Source: Paraburkholderia dilworthii (GTDB lineage: Bacteria > Pseudomonadota > Gammaproteobacteria > Burkholderiales > Burkholderiaceae). From it: a stretch of 64,000 nt of DNA. Numbering within the stretch: the first letter of the stretch is position 1; each line of letters opens with the position of its first letter. Below are positions 17,532-26,900 of this stretch, piece by piece. Below the pieces are notes generated by a model. The model was not told where the DNA came from. It worked only from the letters and a program-made list of their open reading frames with translations, and ran no database searches. Position numbers and translations under genes: made by a program. Where the stretch lies: assembly GCF_000472525.1 (NCBI RefSeq), contig NZ_AWZT01000027.1:1-64000 (forward strand), in the 5' to 3' direction.

Positions 17532-17794
17532 AAAACCCCGCAACGCGACTTCGTCGTTTGTTCGTCATTTGTATCTGGCGCACCGGTAGCCGTGACCGCT
17601 TACGGCAAGCCGGTGGATCGGCCGGGATGGCGGTGCTCGCGGGCCCCGGCGATCCGGCCTCTCACTCATCTCAATTCGAAGTTTCTTCGACTTTCTTTCG
17701 ACTAATGGTCCTTCGCCTCGCGCCCCGTACACCCTGCTCCCACCTGCTGCAATCCATCTCAAAATTAGCGCGCATTTTTCGATTCGGGAGCGGC

Positions 17795-17816
17795 GATTAT
17801 CAAACCGCCGATAATC
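17795..17816. repeat. Inverted repeat GATTATC-N8-GATAATC
   Basis: Perfect 7-bp arms at 17795-17801 and 17810-17816 about 265 bases upstream of the response regulator gene. A symmetric site of this size in an AT-rich patch is a plausible operator or part of the promoter; the protein is unknown. Confidence 0.5.
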
Positions 17817-18082
17817 ATAATCGAAAAAACGGTCGTTTTTATTGAATGCCATTAAGCGCTTCGCCGGCGGCGGCCGTCCGATCGCATGCCGCTACTGCCG
17901 GCTCCCGCGCCATTGCCGACGCCTCTCAGGTCCTGCCGGTTACTCTATCGGCCCGTATGGGCTCGTCATTTCGAATCAGGTGGTCTCTCTCACGCAGTGC
18001 TGGCCCCGCCGCCTTCGTTTTTCAAACCGCAGCCGGAATCCCGAACAGCGAGGGAAACAGCACAGAAACAGCACAGAAACAG

Positions 18083-18150
18083 CGATTTGACAATTTGTGA
18101 GTCAGTATAGAAACCGTCTCAAAATAAATCGTTTAAGGATTGTCAAATCG
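18083..18150. repeat. 12-bp inverted repeat pair with 44-base spacer
   Basis: CGATTTGACAAT (18083-18094) and its exact complement ATTGTCAAATCG (18139-18150) enclose 44 AT-rich bases. Directly before it are direct repeats of CACAGAAACAG (18061-18071 and 18072-18082). This could be a long-stem RNA, paired binding sites or the remains of a small mobile element. No transposase is present. Confidence 0.6.
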
Positions 18151-18500
18151 ATTGGATGCTGCCAGCACACGTGCATTGGCCGGCACGCGCAATTCGCTGC
18201 AACAAGGGCCGTCAGCGATGCTGGCCCTAGCTGCTGACCATTGCACGGAGAAGAAGCGACGTCGCCAAACCGTTGTGAGCGCGCAGTTCACTATAGCGAT
18301 GCGCAGCTTCGCGCCGCGCCACGCCAGGCACTCGGTGCATCGGTGCGACGCTATAGCTGTCCGAAATACCTCCTTGACCGCAGTAATCGAAGTCATGCGA
18401 TTGCCGTATGCAGCTTGGCCAGTTCAGCGGGAATCGACGGCGCGGCCCGCATGGCGACAATGCTTCTCGTATATCGGTCCGCCTACAAGATCCCACGCCT

Positions 18501-19475
18501 TCAGGACACGAGCTCCGGCTCCACTCGCCCGAGCGCCCCGCGCGTTTCCCGGCTCAACCGACGCACCGCCTGAGGCGGTTGTCCAATGGTGCGCAGGAAC
18601 GCGCGCCTCATTCGCTCGCGGTCGGAGAACCCCACTTCGTCCGCGATCACATCCAGCGATAGGCGACCCTTCTCGAGCATCAGCCGCGCCGCTTCCACGC
18701 GTAAATGTTCAACGGCTTTCGCGGGCGACTGACCCGTTTCCGCGCTGAACGCGCGGCTAAACTGACGCGGGCTCAAGCCCGCCACATCGGCGAGCTCCTC
18801 GACGGTCAATGCTCGGCGCAGATTCGCGTTCGCATAGTCGATCGCCTTCTGGATTCTGTCCGACTTCGGATCGAGGTCGAGCAATGTCGAAAACTGCGAC
18901 TGGCCCCCTGCGCGCCGATGGTAAATAACCAGCTTGCGCGCCACCGCGCGCGACACGTCCTGGCCGTGGTCCTTCTCGATCATTGCAAGCGCCATGTCGA
19001 TCGTTGCGGTCATGCCCGCCGATGTCCAGATCGGCCCATCGACGATAAAAATCTGGTCTTCCTCCACTGCGATCTTTGGGAAACGCCGCTGTAGATCGTT
19101 GGCGAACCGCCAATGGGTCGTCGCGCGCCGGCCGTCGAGAGCGCCGGCTTCGGCGAGAACGAAAGCACCCGTACATGGCGCCGCGATTCGTCTCGACGTC
19201 TCCAGCGAGCGCTTGACGAATGCCGTCAGTGCGGCCGACCCAATGTCGATGTCGACACCCGAGCCGAACATGATCGTATCGAACGTGGTGTCGCCGAACG
19301 GCTGCGTCTGCACGCGGATGCCCGCCGACGAGAGCACCAGCCCTCCCTTCTCCGACAGAACCGTCACTTCGTATGCCGGCTCTTCGAGCACGCCGTTGGC
19401 GAGTTCGAATGCGGTAATTGCCGCAAAGCCCATCAGGGAAAAATTGGGGAATACGACGAAACCGATCGTGTGCAT
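18501..19475 (-). CDS. GlxA-type AraC family regulator with DJ-1/PfpI domain
   Basis: 324 residues from ATG 19475. The N-terminal half is an amidase-like DJ-1/PfpI fold (IGFVVFPNFSLMGFAA; Cys in IAAPCTGAFVLAEAG). The C-terminal half has two AraC-type helix-turn-helix motifs (LTVEELADVAGLSPRQFSRAF and LSLDVIADEVGFSDRERMRRA). It is divergent from an MFS exporter with about 175 bases between the starts, so it probably regulates that gene. The ligand is unknown. Confidence 0.92.
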   Translation of the reverse strand: MHTIGFVVFPNFSLMGFAAITAFELANGVLEEPAYEVTVLSEKGGLVLSSAGIRVQTQPFGDTTFDTIMFGSGVDIDIGSAALTAFVKRSLETSRRIAAPCTGAFVLAEAGALDGRRATTHWRFANDLQRRFPKIAVEEDQIFIVDGPIWTSAGMTATIDMALAMIEKDHGQDVSRAVARKLVIYHRRAGGQSQFSTLLDLDPKSDRIQKAIDYANANLRRALTVEELADVAGLSPRQFSRAFSAETGQSPAKAVEHLRVEAARLMLEKGRLSLDVIADEVGFSDRERMRRAFLRTIGQPPQAVRRLSRETRGALGRVEPELVS

Positions 19476-19650
19476 GCGCCCTCCCAACGATGTCCTGAAT
19501 TGCTTGTATATATGACATTTGAGACGCGGTCAACGACGATTATCCTTTGCCCATGTATCCCGTCGGCGATCCGACGCGGACGGGACCAGACGGCTGCGGC
19601 ATGGCTGCGGCGCACGACCAGACTCAACCCACTTGGCCAGGAAGCTTCAT

Positions 19651-20841
19651 ATGGACCGCCGACTACTGATACTCGCGCTAGGCATGTTTGCAATGGGCAC
19701 CGACAATTTCGTGATCGCCGGTATCCTGCCGGGCGTCGCGGCATCGCTGCGTACATCCGTCAGCGCAGCCGGCCTGATGGTGACGTTTTATGCGCTGACC
19801 GACGCGATCTCTGCTCCGGTGATGGCCGCGGTCGCCGGCGCATGGCCGCGTAAGCTGCTGCTGGTTTCCGCGCTGGGCATTTTCGTCGTCGGCAACGCAA
19901 TCAGCGCGCTTGCCACGGAACTGCACTGGGTTCTGTGGAGCCGGGCTCTCGCGGGATTTGGCGCCGCACTGTTCTCTCCGACCGCATTGGGCGTTGCGTC
20001 GTCGCTCGCCGCGCCCGAAAAACGCGGCCGCGCACTTGCCACCGTCACGGCGGGCCTGACGGGCGCAACCGCGCTCGGCTCGCCGATCGGCACGTTTATC
20101 GGCGGATTCGGCAGTTGGAGAACGACGCTCTGGTTCGTCACGCTGCTTGGGCTTGTCTCGATGATCGGCGTATGGACGATGCTGCCATCGGTGGCGCGCC
20201 CCCCGTCCGTAAAGTTGCGCGACAGGCTGGCGCCGGTTCGCGACGTGCGCATCGCGTTGACGCTGCTCACGTCGCTGTTCGCGTTCGGTGGTTTCCTGAT
20301 GGTCTACACGTATGCAGGCGTCGTGTTGAATCGCGTGACGCACGGCGACGAGCGCATTCTCGCCGGCATGTTTCTGTTGTGGGGCGTGGCGGCGACGCTC
20401 GGCAATCTGCTAGCCGGCCGCCTCGTCGACAGGTTCAGGAGCCGCCACATTATCAATGCGATGCTGTGCGTGGCCGCTATCAATTTCTGTGCGCTGCCGT
20501 GGACCTCCGCGCATGCGTTGAGTGCTGCGCTCGCTCTGACGATCTGGGGAATATGCGGGTGGGGACTCATCGTTCCGCAACAGCACCGCTTGGTGCAACT
20601 TTCACCGCAAGTCGCGCCCTTGCTGCTCGCGCTCAACAATACGGCCACGTATATCGGGCTGGCGTGCTCGGGCGTGCTCGGCGGCGCCGTGCTTCAGTCG
20701 ATGGGCGGGCGTTATCTGAGCGTCGTGGCCGCGGTGCTGATTGCCATAGCTTTCGCTTTCGCCGAGGCCGCGCATCGGCGGACCGCGCGAGCGCAAGTGG
20801 CGCGTCGCGCAACGGCGAATCGCGAGACCGAAGCTGCCTGA
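19651..20841 (+). CDS. MFS transporter, drug/metabolite exporter type
   Basis: 396 residues with about 12 hydrophobic helices. The DHA1 pattern is visible in helices 1-4 (GTDNFVIAGILPGVAASL, LWSRALAGFGAALFSPTA). A Lys/Arg-rich loop separates the halves. The NepI/AraJ/CmlA-like group exports sugars, nucleosides or drugs; which one cannot be told. The start at 19651 is the first Met before the first helix. It is expressed away from the GlxA-type regulator, a common regulator-target pair. Confidence 0.85.
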   Translation: MDRRLLILALGMFAMGTDNFVIAGILPGVAASLRTSVSAAGLMVTFYALTDAISAPVMAAVAGAWPRKLLLVSALGIFVVGNAISALATELHWVLWSRALAGFGAALFSPTALGVASSLAAPEKRGRALATVTAGLTGATALGSPIGTFIGGFGSWRTTLWFVTLLGLVSMIGVWTMLPSVARPPSVKLRDRLAPVRDVRIALTLLTSLFAFGGFLMVYTYAGVVLNRVTHGDERILAGMFLLWGVAATLGNLLAGRLVDRFRSRHIINAMLCVAAINFCALPWTSAHALSAALALTIWGICGWGLIVPQQHRLVQLSPQVAPLLLALNNTATYIGLACSGVLGGAVLQSMGGRYLSVVAAVLIAIAFAFAEAAHRRTARAQVARRATANRETEAA

Positions 20842-20946
20842 GCTTCGCCAGAATCCCAGGTTGAGTCGATAATTCCGTTTCGCGCTGCCTACCCCAACAA
20901 CGCGCCTTCAAAGCTTCATGCTGTACGACACGCGCAATGCGGCCTG

Positions 20947-20982
20947 AAAAAAAGGCGTCGTGCCCGATCAGGAGACGACGCC
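20947..20982 (-). terminator. Intrinsic terminator, minus strand
   Basis: GGCGTCGT (20954-20961) pairs with ACGACGCC (20975-20982). On the minus strand the stem is followed by seven T bases (20947-20953). It lies about 325 bases beyond the RlpA-like stop on the same strand and likely ends that transcript. The plus strand lacks a T-run after the stem. Confidence 0.8.
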
Positions 20983-21306
20983 GCTAGAAAAACACCACAC
21001 GCTCGCGGGGGCTACCTCACGAGTGAACAAAAAATAACCGCTACGGAATTCTTCCTCAAGATGAAAGAACTTCGTTTGTAACGAGCCATGCGGTAGATAT
21101 TACGCAGGACGTAATAGCCCGCCTCGCGAAACCGATGTTGCACGCGGCGTCGAAAACGTTGTGATGAAAGACACTGACATCCGCGCATTTACAGACGCGA
21201 GGTTTTGTTACAGTCGCGCGTCACGCGAATGATTGAATGCGCAACGAAATTGACTCAGGCGTAAGTGCGACGAAATCCGTCGACATCGAATGGTAAGTCG
21301 TCTCTT
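20983..21306. other. Intergenic region, no gene seen
   Basis: About 320 bases with no supported frame. A short inverted repeat ATTACG-N5-CGTAAT lies at 21099-21115, and AT-rich stretches occur near 21180-21215. It probably forms the 3' untranslated part of the RlpA-like transcript. Confidence 0.5.
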
Positions 21307-21981
21307 TCATGCCGGCCGGTCCACGCACCGACGTGCGCCGTCCACGCCGCGCGCGGGCGCGATATGTTCGACTCTCACCGGCAAGCTGCCTGCCGTTCGC
21401 ACGCCGATCGCCTCTGCAGCGGCATACGACAGGTCGATGATCCGTCCGTGCACGAACGGCCCGCGGTCGTTGATCCGAACTACCACCGAACGCGCGCGAC
21501 CCAGCGTCGTCACACGCACGCAGGCGCCCAATGGCAACGTGCGATGCGCGGCCGTCAATGCATTCATGTCGTAGCGCTCGCCACTTGCAGTGCGGCGGCC
21601 GTGGAACATGCTGCCGTACCAGGACGCGAGGCCAGTCTGCTGAAAGCGCTTGCTGCAATCGCAGGCCGGTACGGCCGGCGAATCGTCGTCCGCGGGCTGC
21701 ACGTCGGATCGCGGCTCGTCAGCCGACGCGCCAGGCGCCAGCGCGGTGCCGCGTTCGTCGTCATCGTTACCTTGCAACGCATGCGGCGCCGCACGCTCGA
21801 GTGTGCGAACGGCCGGCTCGCTGCTGTTTAGCGCGGCTGGCTCGACGACCGACGGCGCGCAGCCGGCCAGCGACAATGCACAGCCGAGCGACACGAGCAT
21901 GAGACCGAGCCGGCCAGCAGCTGAGTCAGGAAAGCCGGTGGAACTGGTACAGATGGAAAAGCTGGAAAAGCGAAAGCTCAT
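21307..21981 (-). CDS. RlpA-like double-psi beta-barrel lipoprotein
   Basis: 224 residues. A lipobox LSLAGC follows a hydrophobic stretch near residues 25-41, then a low-complexity acidic linker, then the DPBB domain: TGLASWYG, FHGRRTASGERYDMNALTAAH, LPLGACVRVT and INDRGPFVHGRIIDLSYAAA. RlpA family members are septal-ring lytic transglycosylases acting on naked glycan strands. No SPOR domain is present after the barrel, so it is a short form. It is followed on the same strand by a terminator. Confidence 0.88.
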   Translation of the reverse strand: MSFRFSSFSICTSSTGFPDSAAGRLGLMLVSLGCALSLAGCAPSVVEPAALNSSEPAVRTLERAAPHALQGNDDDERGTALAPGASADEPRSDVQPADDDSPAVPACDCSKRFQQTGLASWYGSMFHGRRTASGERYDMNALTAAHRTLPLGACVRVTTLGRARSVVVRINDRGPFVHGRIIDLSYAAAEAIGVRTAGSLPVRVEHIAPARGVDGARRCVDRPA

Positions 21982-22070
21982 AAGGCGTCACATCGCGCGG
22001 CGCGCTTTATCCAACAGCGCGCCGCGTCGAGTCCGGTTGGAGAAAGCGGCAATGCCGCCTCAACGCCGAC

Positions 22071-22859
22071 TTAACGGCGCTTGGGAAGATAGATGAGCGG
22101 ATCGACGGGCTTGCCGCCGTCGCGCACTTCGAAATGCAAAAACGCGTCGCCGTGGGCATCGGCGGAAAGCTCTGCAACGGCCTGCCCCTTCTTGACGAGT
22201 GCGCCTTCTTTCACGAGCAACGCGCGGTTGTTGCCGTAGGCGGTCAACAGGTGTGCGTCGTGCTTGATGATAATCAGCAGGCCGTAAGCCGCAATGCCGC
22301 CGCCCGCGTACACCACCCTGCCGCTCGCCGCTGCTTTCACCTGTTCGCCCGCAAGCGGGGCGATTGCAATGCCCCTGGTTTTACCTGCCACGAACGGTGC
22401 TGCGAGAGCGCCATTCACCGGCCATACAAGCCGCGCTTTGGTGATGGCCGCGGCGCCCTGAACCGGGTTCGCGCGAGGATCGGTAGTTGCCGCCGCGCGT
22501 CCACTCGATCCCGCAGGAGCGCTCGCCGCGCCCGGCTGTGGCGCCACGCGCAACAGTTGCCCGGCACGCAGCGCGCCATCGGTCGACATGTGGTTCCACT
22601 GCGCAATGGCCGCTGCGTCGCGGCCGAACTCTCGCGCAATGCCAGCCAAGGTGTCGCCTGCATTCACCCAATAGAAGCCCGCGGGAACCATTGCCTCGTT
22701 AGCGATTGCAGGCACATTGCCAGCGGGCCATGCCGGCGGCGGATTCGTAGGCGAGCCGCTCGGCGCGAGCAGGGAGCAACCGCTCAGCGCAGCAGCCAAC
22801 CAGAGGGCGAGCAGGATTGTGACGGCCGGTTTGGCACATCGCGGCAAACAGATTTTCAT
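22071..22859 (-). CDS. LysM-M23 peptidase family lipoprotein (NlpD/EnvC-like)
   Basis: 262 residues from ATG 22859: lipoprotein signal with ALSGCSLL, LysM module at about 60-105 (FYWVNAGDTLAGIAREFGRD ... GALRAGQLLRV), Ala-rich linker, and an M23 domain in which the family HxxxD zinc motif is not seen (RGIAIAPLAGEQV). LLIIIKHDAHLLTAYGNN and FLHFEVRDGGKPVDPL follow. The altered metal site suggests an inactive amidase activator like NlpD rather than a peptidase. Confidence 0.88.
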   Translation of the reverse strand: MKICLPRCAKPAVTILLALWLAAALSGCSLLAPSGSPTNPPPAWPAGNVPAIANEAMVPAGFYWVNAGDTLAGIAREFGRDAAAIAQWNHMSTDGALRAGQLLRVAPQPGAASAPAGSSGRAAATTDPRANPVQGAAAITKARLVWPVNGALAAPFVAGKTRGIAIAPLAGEQVKAAASGRVVYAGGGIAAYGLLIIIKHDAHLLTAYGNNRALLVKEGALVKKGQAVAELSADAHGDAFLHFEVRDGGKPVDPLIYLPKRR

Positions 22860-23001
22860 TGGAACAGTCGGGCGAGAACTTGATATTGCAAGGCGGCGCA
22901 TCGAGCGCCAACCGCTGCGGTGGCGCGGCCGTCGCGATGCAGTGATACGCCTGTCGAACGCGCTGCGTAGCCGGCGCGCGCATTCAATGCGGGCGCGAAC
23001 A

Positions 23002-23286
23002 TCAGCACTCGTGCCTCTTCGCGTGTCCCGGCGGACAGTGAGCGTCGTAATTGAAGCGATAAGCGTTGTGGCCATCGGTTGCACGCACGTGCCGAGCTTG
23101 CCACTCGTCGCGCGACCAGTAGCGCTGACCGTCCCAATAGCGGCCATCGTGCCAGCCTTGGGCCGCGGGTGCGCTCACAACCGTGCGCGCGGAAGGGCTG
23201 ACCGCAAGGCCAAAGCCGTTCGCGTGCGCCGCGACGCAGAGGCTCATCGCGCAAGCAACGGCGAGCGGAAGACAAATACGTTTCAT
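23002..23286 (-). CDS. Small secreted protein, unknown function
   Basis: 94 residues with a clear signal peptide (KRICLPLAVACAMSLCVAAHA). The mature part is rich in Trp, Tyr and His (WHDGRYWDGQRYW) and ends with Cys-rich HCPPGHAKRHEC. AGGA precedes the ATG. No domain is recognised. It stands alone between the M23 gene and the His-rich gene on the same strand. Confidence 0.75.
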   Translation of the reverse strand: MKRICLPLAVACAMSLCVAAHANGFGLAVSPSARTVVSAPAAQGWHDGRYWDGQRYWSRDEWQARHVRATDGHNAYRFNYDAHCPPGHAKRHEC

Positions 23287-23485
23287 ACAATAGTCCTAAC
23301 TAACCTGATTTCAATCTGAACGACGACAACCACGACGACAGGCGGCAATAATCAGTAACCACACCGTTCCACGAAGCCGTGTTGTGCGCCGCGCATCAAT
23401 TTCATGCGATGAGTGATGGACGAGAAAACGGGCCGATGGCATGCATCGGCCCGCATCTTCACAGGCTCGCTACGCGGCGTAGAGC

Positions 23486-23743
23486 TTACGGCTTCGCGGG
23501 CGCTGCTTCGTCGACTGCCGGTGCGGCATCCTTTTCGCTGCTGGCAGCCGACGCCGCATGATGCGCGTGCTTATGAGCATGCTTGTGTTGCTTCTTGGCG
23601 CGGTGATGCTGGACCGCCGGCTTTGCCTCTTGCGGAGCAGCAACAGCGGGTTGCGACGATGCCGCGACCGGTGCCGAAGCCTGCGCGAATGCGGCGATCG
23701 AGAAAAGGCCGGCGATAGCGGCGGCGACGAGATGCTTGTTCAT
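23486..23743 (-). CDS. Small His/Lys/Ala-rich exported protein
   Basis: 85 residues from ATG 23743, preceded by AAGGAAA. Signal peptide KHLVAAAIAGLFSIAAFAQA, then an Ala/Pro/Ser segment and a His-Lys cluster (HHRAKKQHKHAHKHAHHA). The composition suggests metal or polyanion binding, but no family is recognised. Confidence 0.7.
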   Translation of the reverse strand: MNKHLVAAAIAGLFSIAAFAQASAPVAASSQPAVAAPQEAKPAVQHHRAKKQHKHAHKHAHHAASAASSEKDAAPAVDEAAPAKP

Positions 23744-23900
23744 GGCGGAGATTTCCTTAACGTACTGCGTTGACTGACCTGATGATGGTCGCGTGTTCAA
23801 CGAGTACCGGAAAAAACCGTTGACGGCGGGTGGACAATCTCCGCGCTTCTTGACGACTTGTGACGCCTTTGAACAATACACAGTCAGATCTGGTGAATTT

Positions 23901-23925
23901 GAATACCGCGGACACGGCGGTATTC
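23901..23925. other. Strong hairpin after the helicase gene
   Basis: GAATACCGC (23901-23909) and GCGGTATTC (23917-23925) form a perfect 9-bp stem with a 7-base loop, about 70 bases beyond the helicase stop. No T-run follows on the minus strand, so it may only stabilise the RNA end or assist termination. Confidence 0.5.
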
Positions 23926-23993
23926 GATCGCCGATGCCGATGCCCGATGTCTATGAACATCATCGCTGCACACGGGCACGAAGACAGTACGCG

Positions 23994-26900
23994 TTACCTT
24001 CCGCCTTCGAGATCGGGCATCGGCGCGAACAGCGCGTCGAGGTCGTCGTCCGAGAACTTGGCCGCGCCCGCGGCGTCCTCCGAGAGAATGCTGTCGGCGA
24101 GACCGGCCTTCTGCTCCTGCAATTCCACGATCTTTTCTTCGATGCTGCCCGCCGCGATCAGCTTGTAGACAAACACGGGCTTGTCCTGTCCGAGCCGATG
24201 CGCACGGTCCGTAGCCTGATTCTCCGCTGCGGGATTCCACCACGGATCGTAATGAATCACGGTATCCGCAGCGGTCAGATTCAGCCCAACGCCGCCCGCC
24301 TTCAGACTGATCAGGAACAAGGGCACCTCGCCTCGCTGAAAACGCTCCACGGGCGTGATCCGGTCCGTCGTATCGCCGGTCAGGATCACATAGGGAATGG
24401 CGGCTTCATCGAGTGCCTCGGCGATCAGTGCCAGCATGCCGGTGAATTGCGAGAACAACAGAACGCGGCGCCCTTCTTCGATCAACTCCGGCAGCATGGA
24501 GAGCAGCAAGTCGAGTTTGGCCGAGCGTATGCCGCGTGCGCCCTTGTCCGCCTTATCTGGGCTTGCCGGTTTGGCGGCTGCATCGTGACTGCGTTCGTCG
24601 CCCTCGCCCGCGGTTCTGATCGCGCGCACGAGCCGCGGATCGCAACACACTTGCCGCAACTTCAACAGCGCGTCGAGCACAATGATGTGACTGCGCGCGA
24701 GTCCTTGCGCGCTCACTGCGGCGCGCACTTTCTCCTGCATCGCCGTGCGCACGGTCTCGTACAGATCGCGCTGCGCGCCTTCCAGGTCGACGGAGCAGAT
24801 AATCGTCGTCTTGGCCGGCAACTCTTTGGCGACCTCGTCCTTGCGACGCCGCAGCATGAATGGGCGGATGCGGCGCGCGAGCAACGAACGGCGCACGCCG
24901 TCGTTATTCTTCTCGATCGGATTGCGCCAGCGGCGCGTGAAGTCCTTCTGGCTGCCGAGGAAACCCGGCAGCAGAAAATCGAACTGCGACCACAATTCGC
25001 CCAGGTGATTTTCGAGCGGCGTGCCGGTCAGACACAGCCGGTGCCGCGCGTTCAAACCGCGGATTGCCTGCGCGGCTTTCGTCGTTGCGTTCTTGACGTA
25101 CTGCGCCTCGTCGAGAATCAGCAGGTGGTATTCGTGTTCGGCGAGCACCTTCTGATCGCGCCACAACAATGCGTAGGTGGTTAGAATCAGTTCGTGTTCG
25201 CCAATCTGTTCGAAGCGCTCCTTGCGCTGCGGGCCGTTCAGCACCAGCACGTTGAGCTCGGGCGCGAAGCGCCGCGCTTCCTCACGCCAGTTGTGCACGA
25301 GCGTGGTCGGCACGACGATGAGCGCAGGCCGGTCGAGCCGGCCCGCTTCCTTCTCGGCAAGAATATGCGCGAGCGTCTGCACGGTTTTGCCGAGGCCCAT
25401 GTCGTCGGCGAGTACACCCGCAAGACCCTGCTCGCGCAGATACTGCATCCAGTTCAGACCTTGCTGCTGATATGCGCGCAGTTCGGCCCGCAGGCCGCGA
25501 GGCGCCGGCACCTCGCGCAAGCCCGGACCGGCTTGCAGCCGCTGCGCGAGTTCGCGGATGGAATCGTCGCCGCGAAACTGCCAGCGTCCTGTATCGCTTA
25601 ATGCCTGAAGACGGCCCGCGTCGACAGAAGGCACGCGCAGCGGCGCGCCGTCGGCCAGGCTGCCGCCGAGCGAATCGAACAGATCGACCAGCACGCGCAC
25701 CACCGGCTTCAACCGGTCGGCGCGCAGCCTGAGACGCTTGTTCTCCTCGGTCTTTAGCTCGATGGGTTCGTCGTCGGCAATCGCCTCCAGCGCGCCGCCC
25801 AGCCAGCGTCGGTCGCGCCGGAACAGATCGGCAAGCAGCGGTTCGAGCCGTACCGTGCGCTCCCCGATGCGTATGCCCATTTCCAGATCGAACCAGCCGT
25901 CGCCGGCCTGGTGCGCGGTGCCGTCGATCGCATCGATCTCGATGACGTTGTAGCGGAACTCGGGCGCCATCGTCACACGCCAGCCTTTGCTGACGAGTTC
26001 CGGCACGGCGTCGCTGACGAACGCGGACCACGCGTCGGCATCGGCCAGGCCGAGCATCGTATCGGGCAGATGCCGCGACGTGAACACGCGGCTCGTGGGG
26101 ACTTTCTGCAGCCCTGTCTTGCGCAGCTCGAGCAAGCGCTTTTTCTCGACCTCGTAGCGGCGGCGGATGTGAATGACGTCGCCGCCCGGCATCGGCACTA
26201 GCGTCACGCTGCTGTCCACGTTGATGCTGATGCCGTCGTAGTCGAAACTCACGCCGGCCAGTTCGACGGCCTGGCCTTTCGCTTTTCCCGCCGACGGCAG
26301 CGCGTGGCTGTTGAGCGACAGCACCGGCACCGGCTCGACATCGATGACGCGAATCGCCCGCGCGTCATGCGTGGGCGGCAGCGGCAACTCGGGCGCCACC
26401 TCGCGCAGGACCGACGCCACGAGGGGCGCTTCGGCGAGCGAGATCGGCGGCATGGCGAGGTAATCGGGCAATTGTTGAAACGGCAGCGACGAGCGCACGA
26501 TACCGGCCTCGTTGGCCGCGCCGTCCACATACCAGACGGGCTCGGTGGGCAACACCATGCTGGCGCGCGGTTCGGTGCATAGAACGGGGCGCAGCCGCTG
26601 ATCGGCAAGCGGCTCCCATTCGATGCGCCCGGGCCGGTCCGCTGCACGCACAAGCGGCGGGGGCCCGTCGTGACCGGGCGCGATCCTGAAGTCGACGAAC
26701 AGGCGCCCGGTGGCAATCAGCTTTTGCAGCATCTCGGCGCCGCTCGTGCCGCGCAGAATGAATTGCCCGAAGTCTTCGCGCGAACGCCCGAGCCACAGGC
26801 CGCGCAAGATGGACAGATCTTCGTCTGAGACGAACCCCGGTTGCTTCACTAACGCCGCTTCGACGTTGCCCCAGGTTTCGCCGACCGAGACGATCCGGCC

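Larger units (their letters stand above)
17532..18500. other. Long intergenic region with repeats, no convincing gene
   Basis: About 970 bases between the response-regulator start and the GlxA-type gene end. The 17690-17850 part is more AT-rich and probably holds the operon promoter. The region contains an inverted repeat at 17795-17816, short direct repeats near 18055-18081 and a 12-bp inverted repeat pair at 18083-18150. Small open frames (for example minus 18133-18396, 87 residues) lack recognisable domains and a placed ribosome site, so none is called. Confidence 0.6.

Noticed and set aside
18133-18396. 87-residue frame on the minus strand in the long intergenic region
   Set aside because: No domain, no placed ribosome site and overlap with the inverted repeat; insufficient support.
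21221-21658. 145-residue minus-strand frame overlapping the RlpA-like gene
   Set aside because: It is in a different frame from the clear double-psi barrel domain and has no family pattern.
22860-23147. Long N-terminal extension of the M23 lipoprotein
   Set aside because: The signal peptide and lipobox start at 22859; the upstream part overlaps the neighbouring small gene in another frame.
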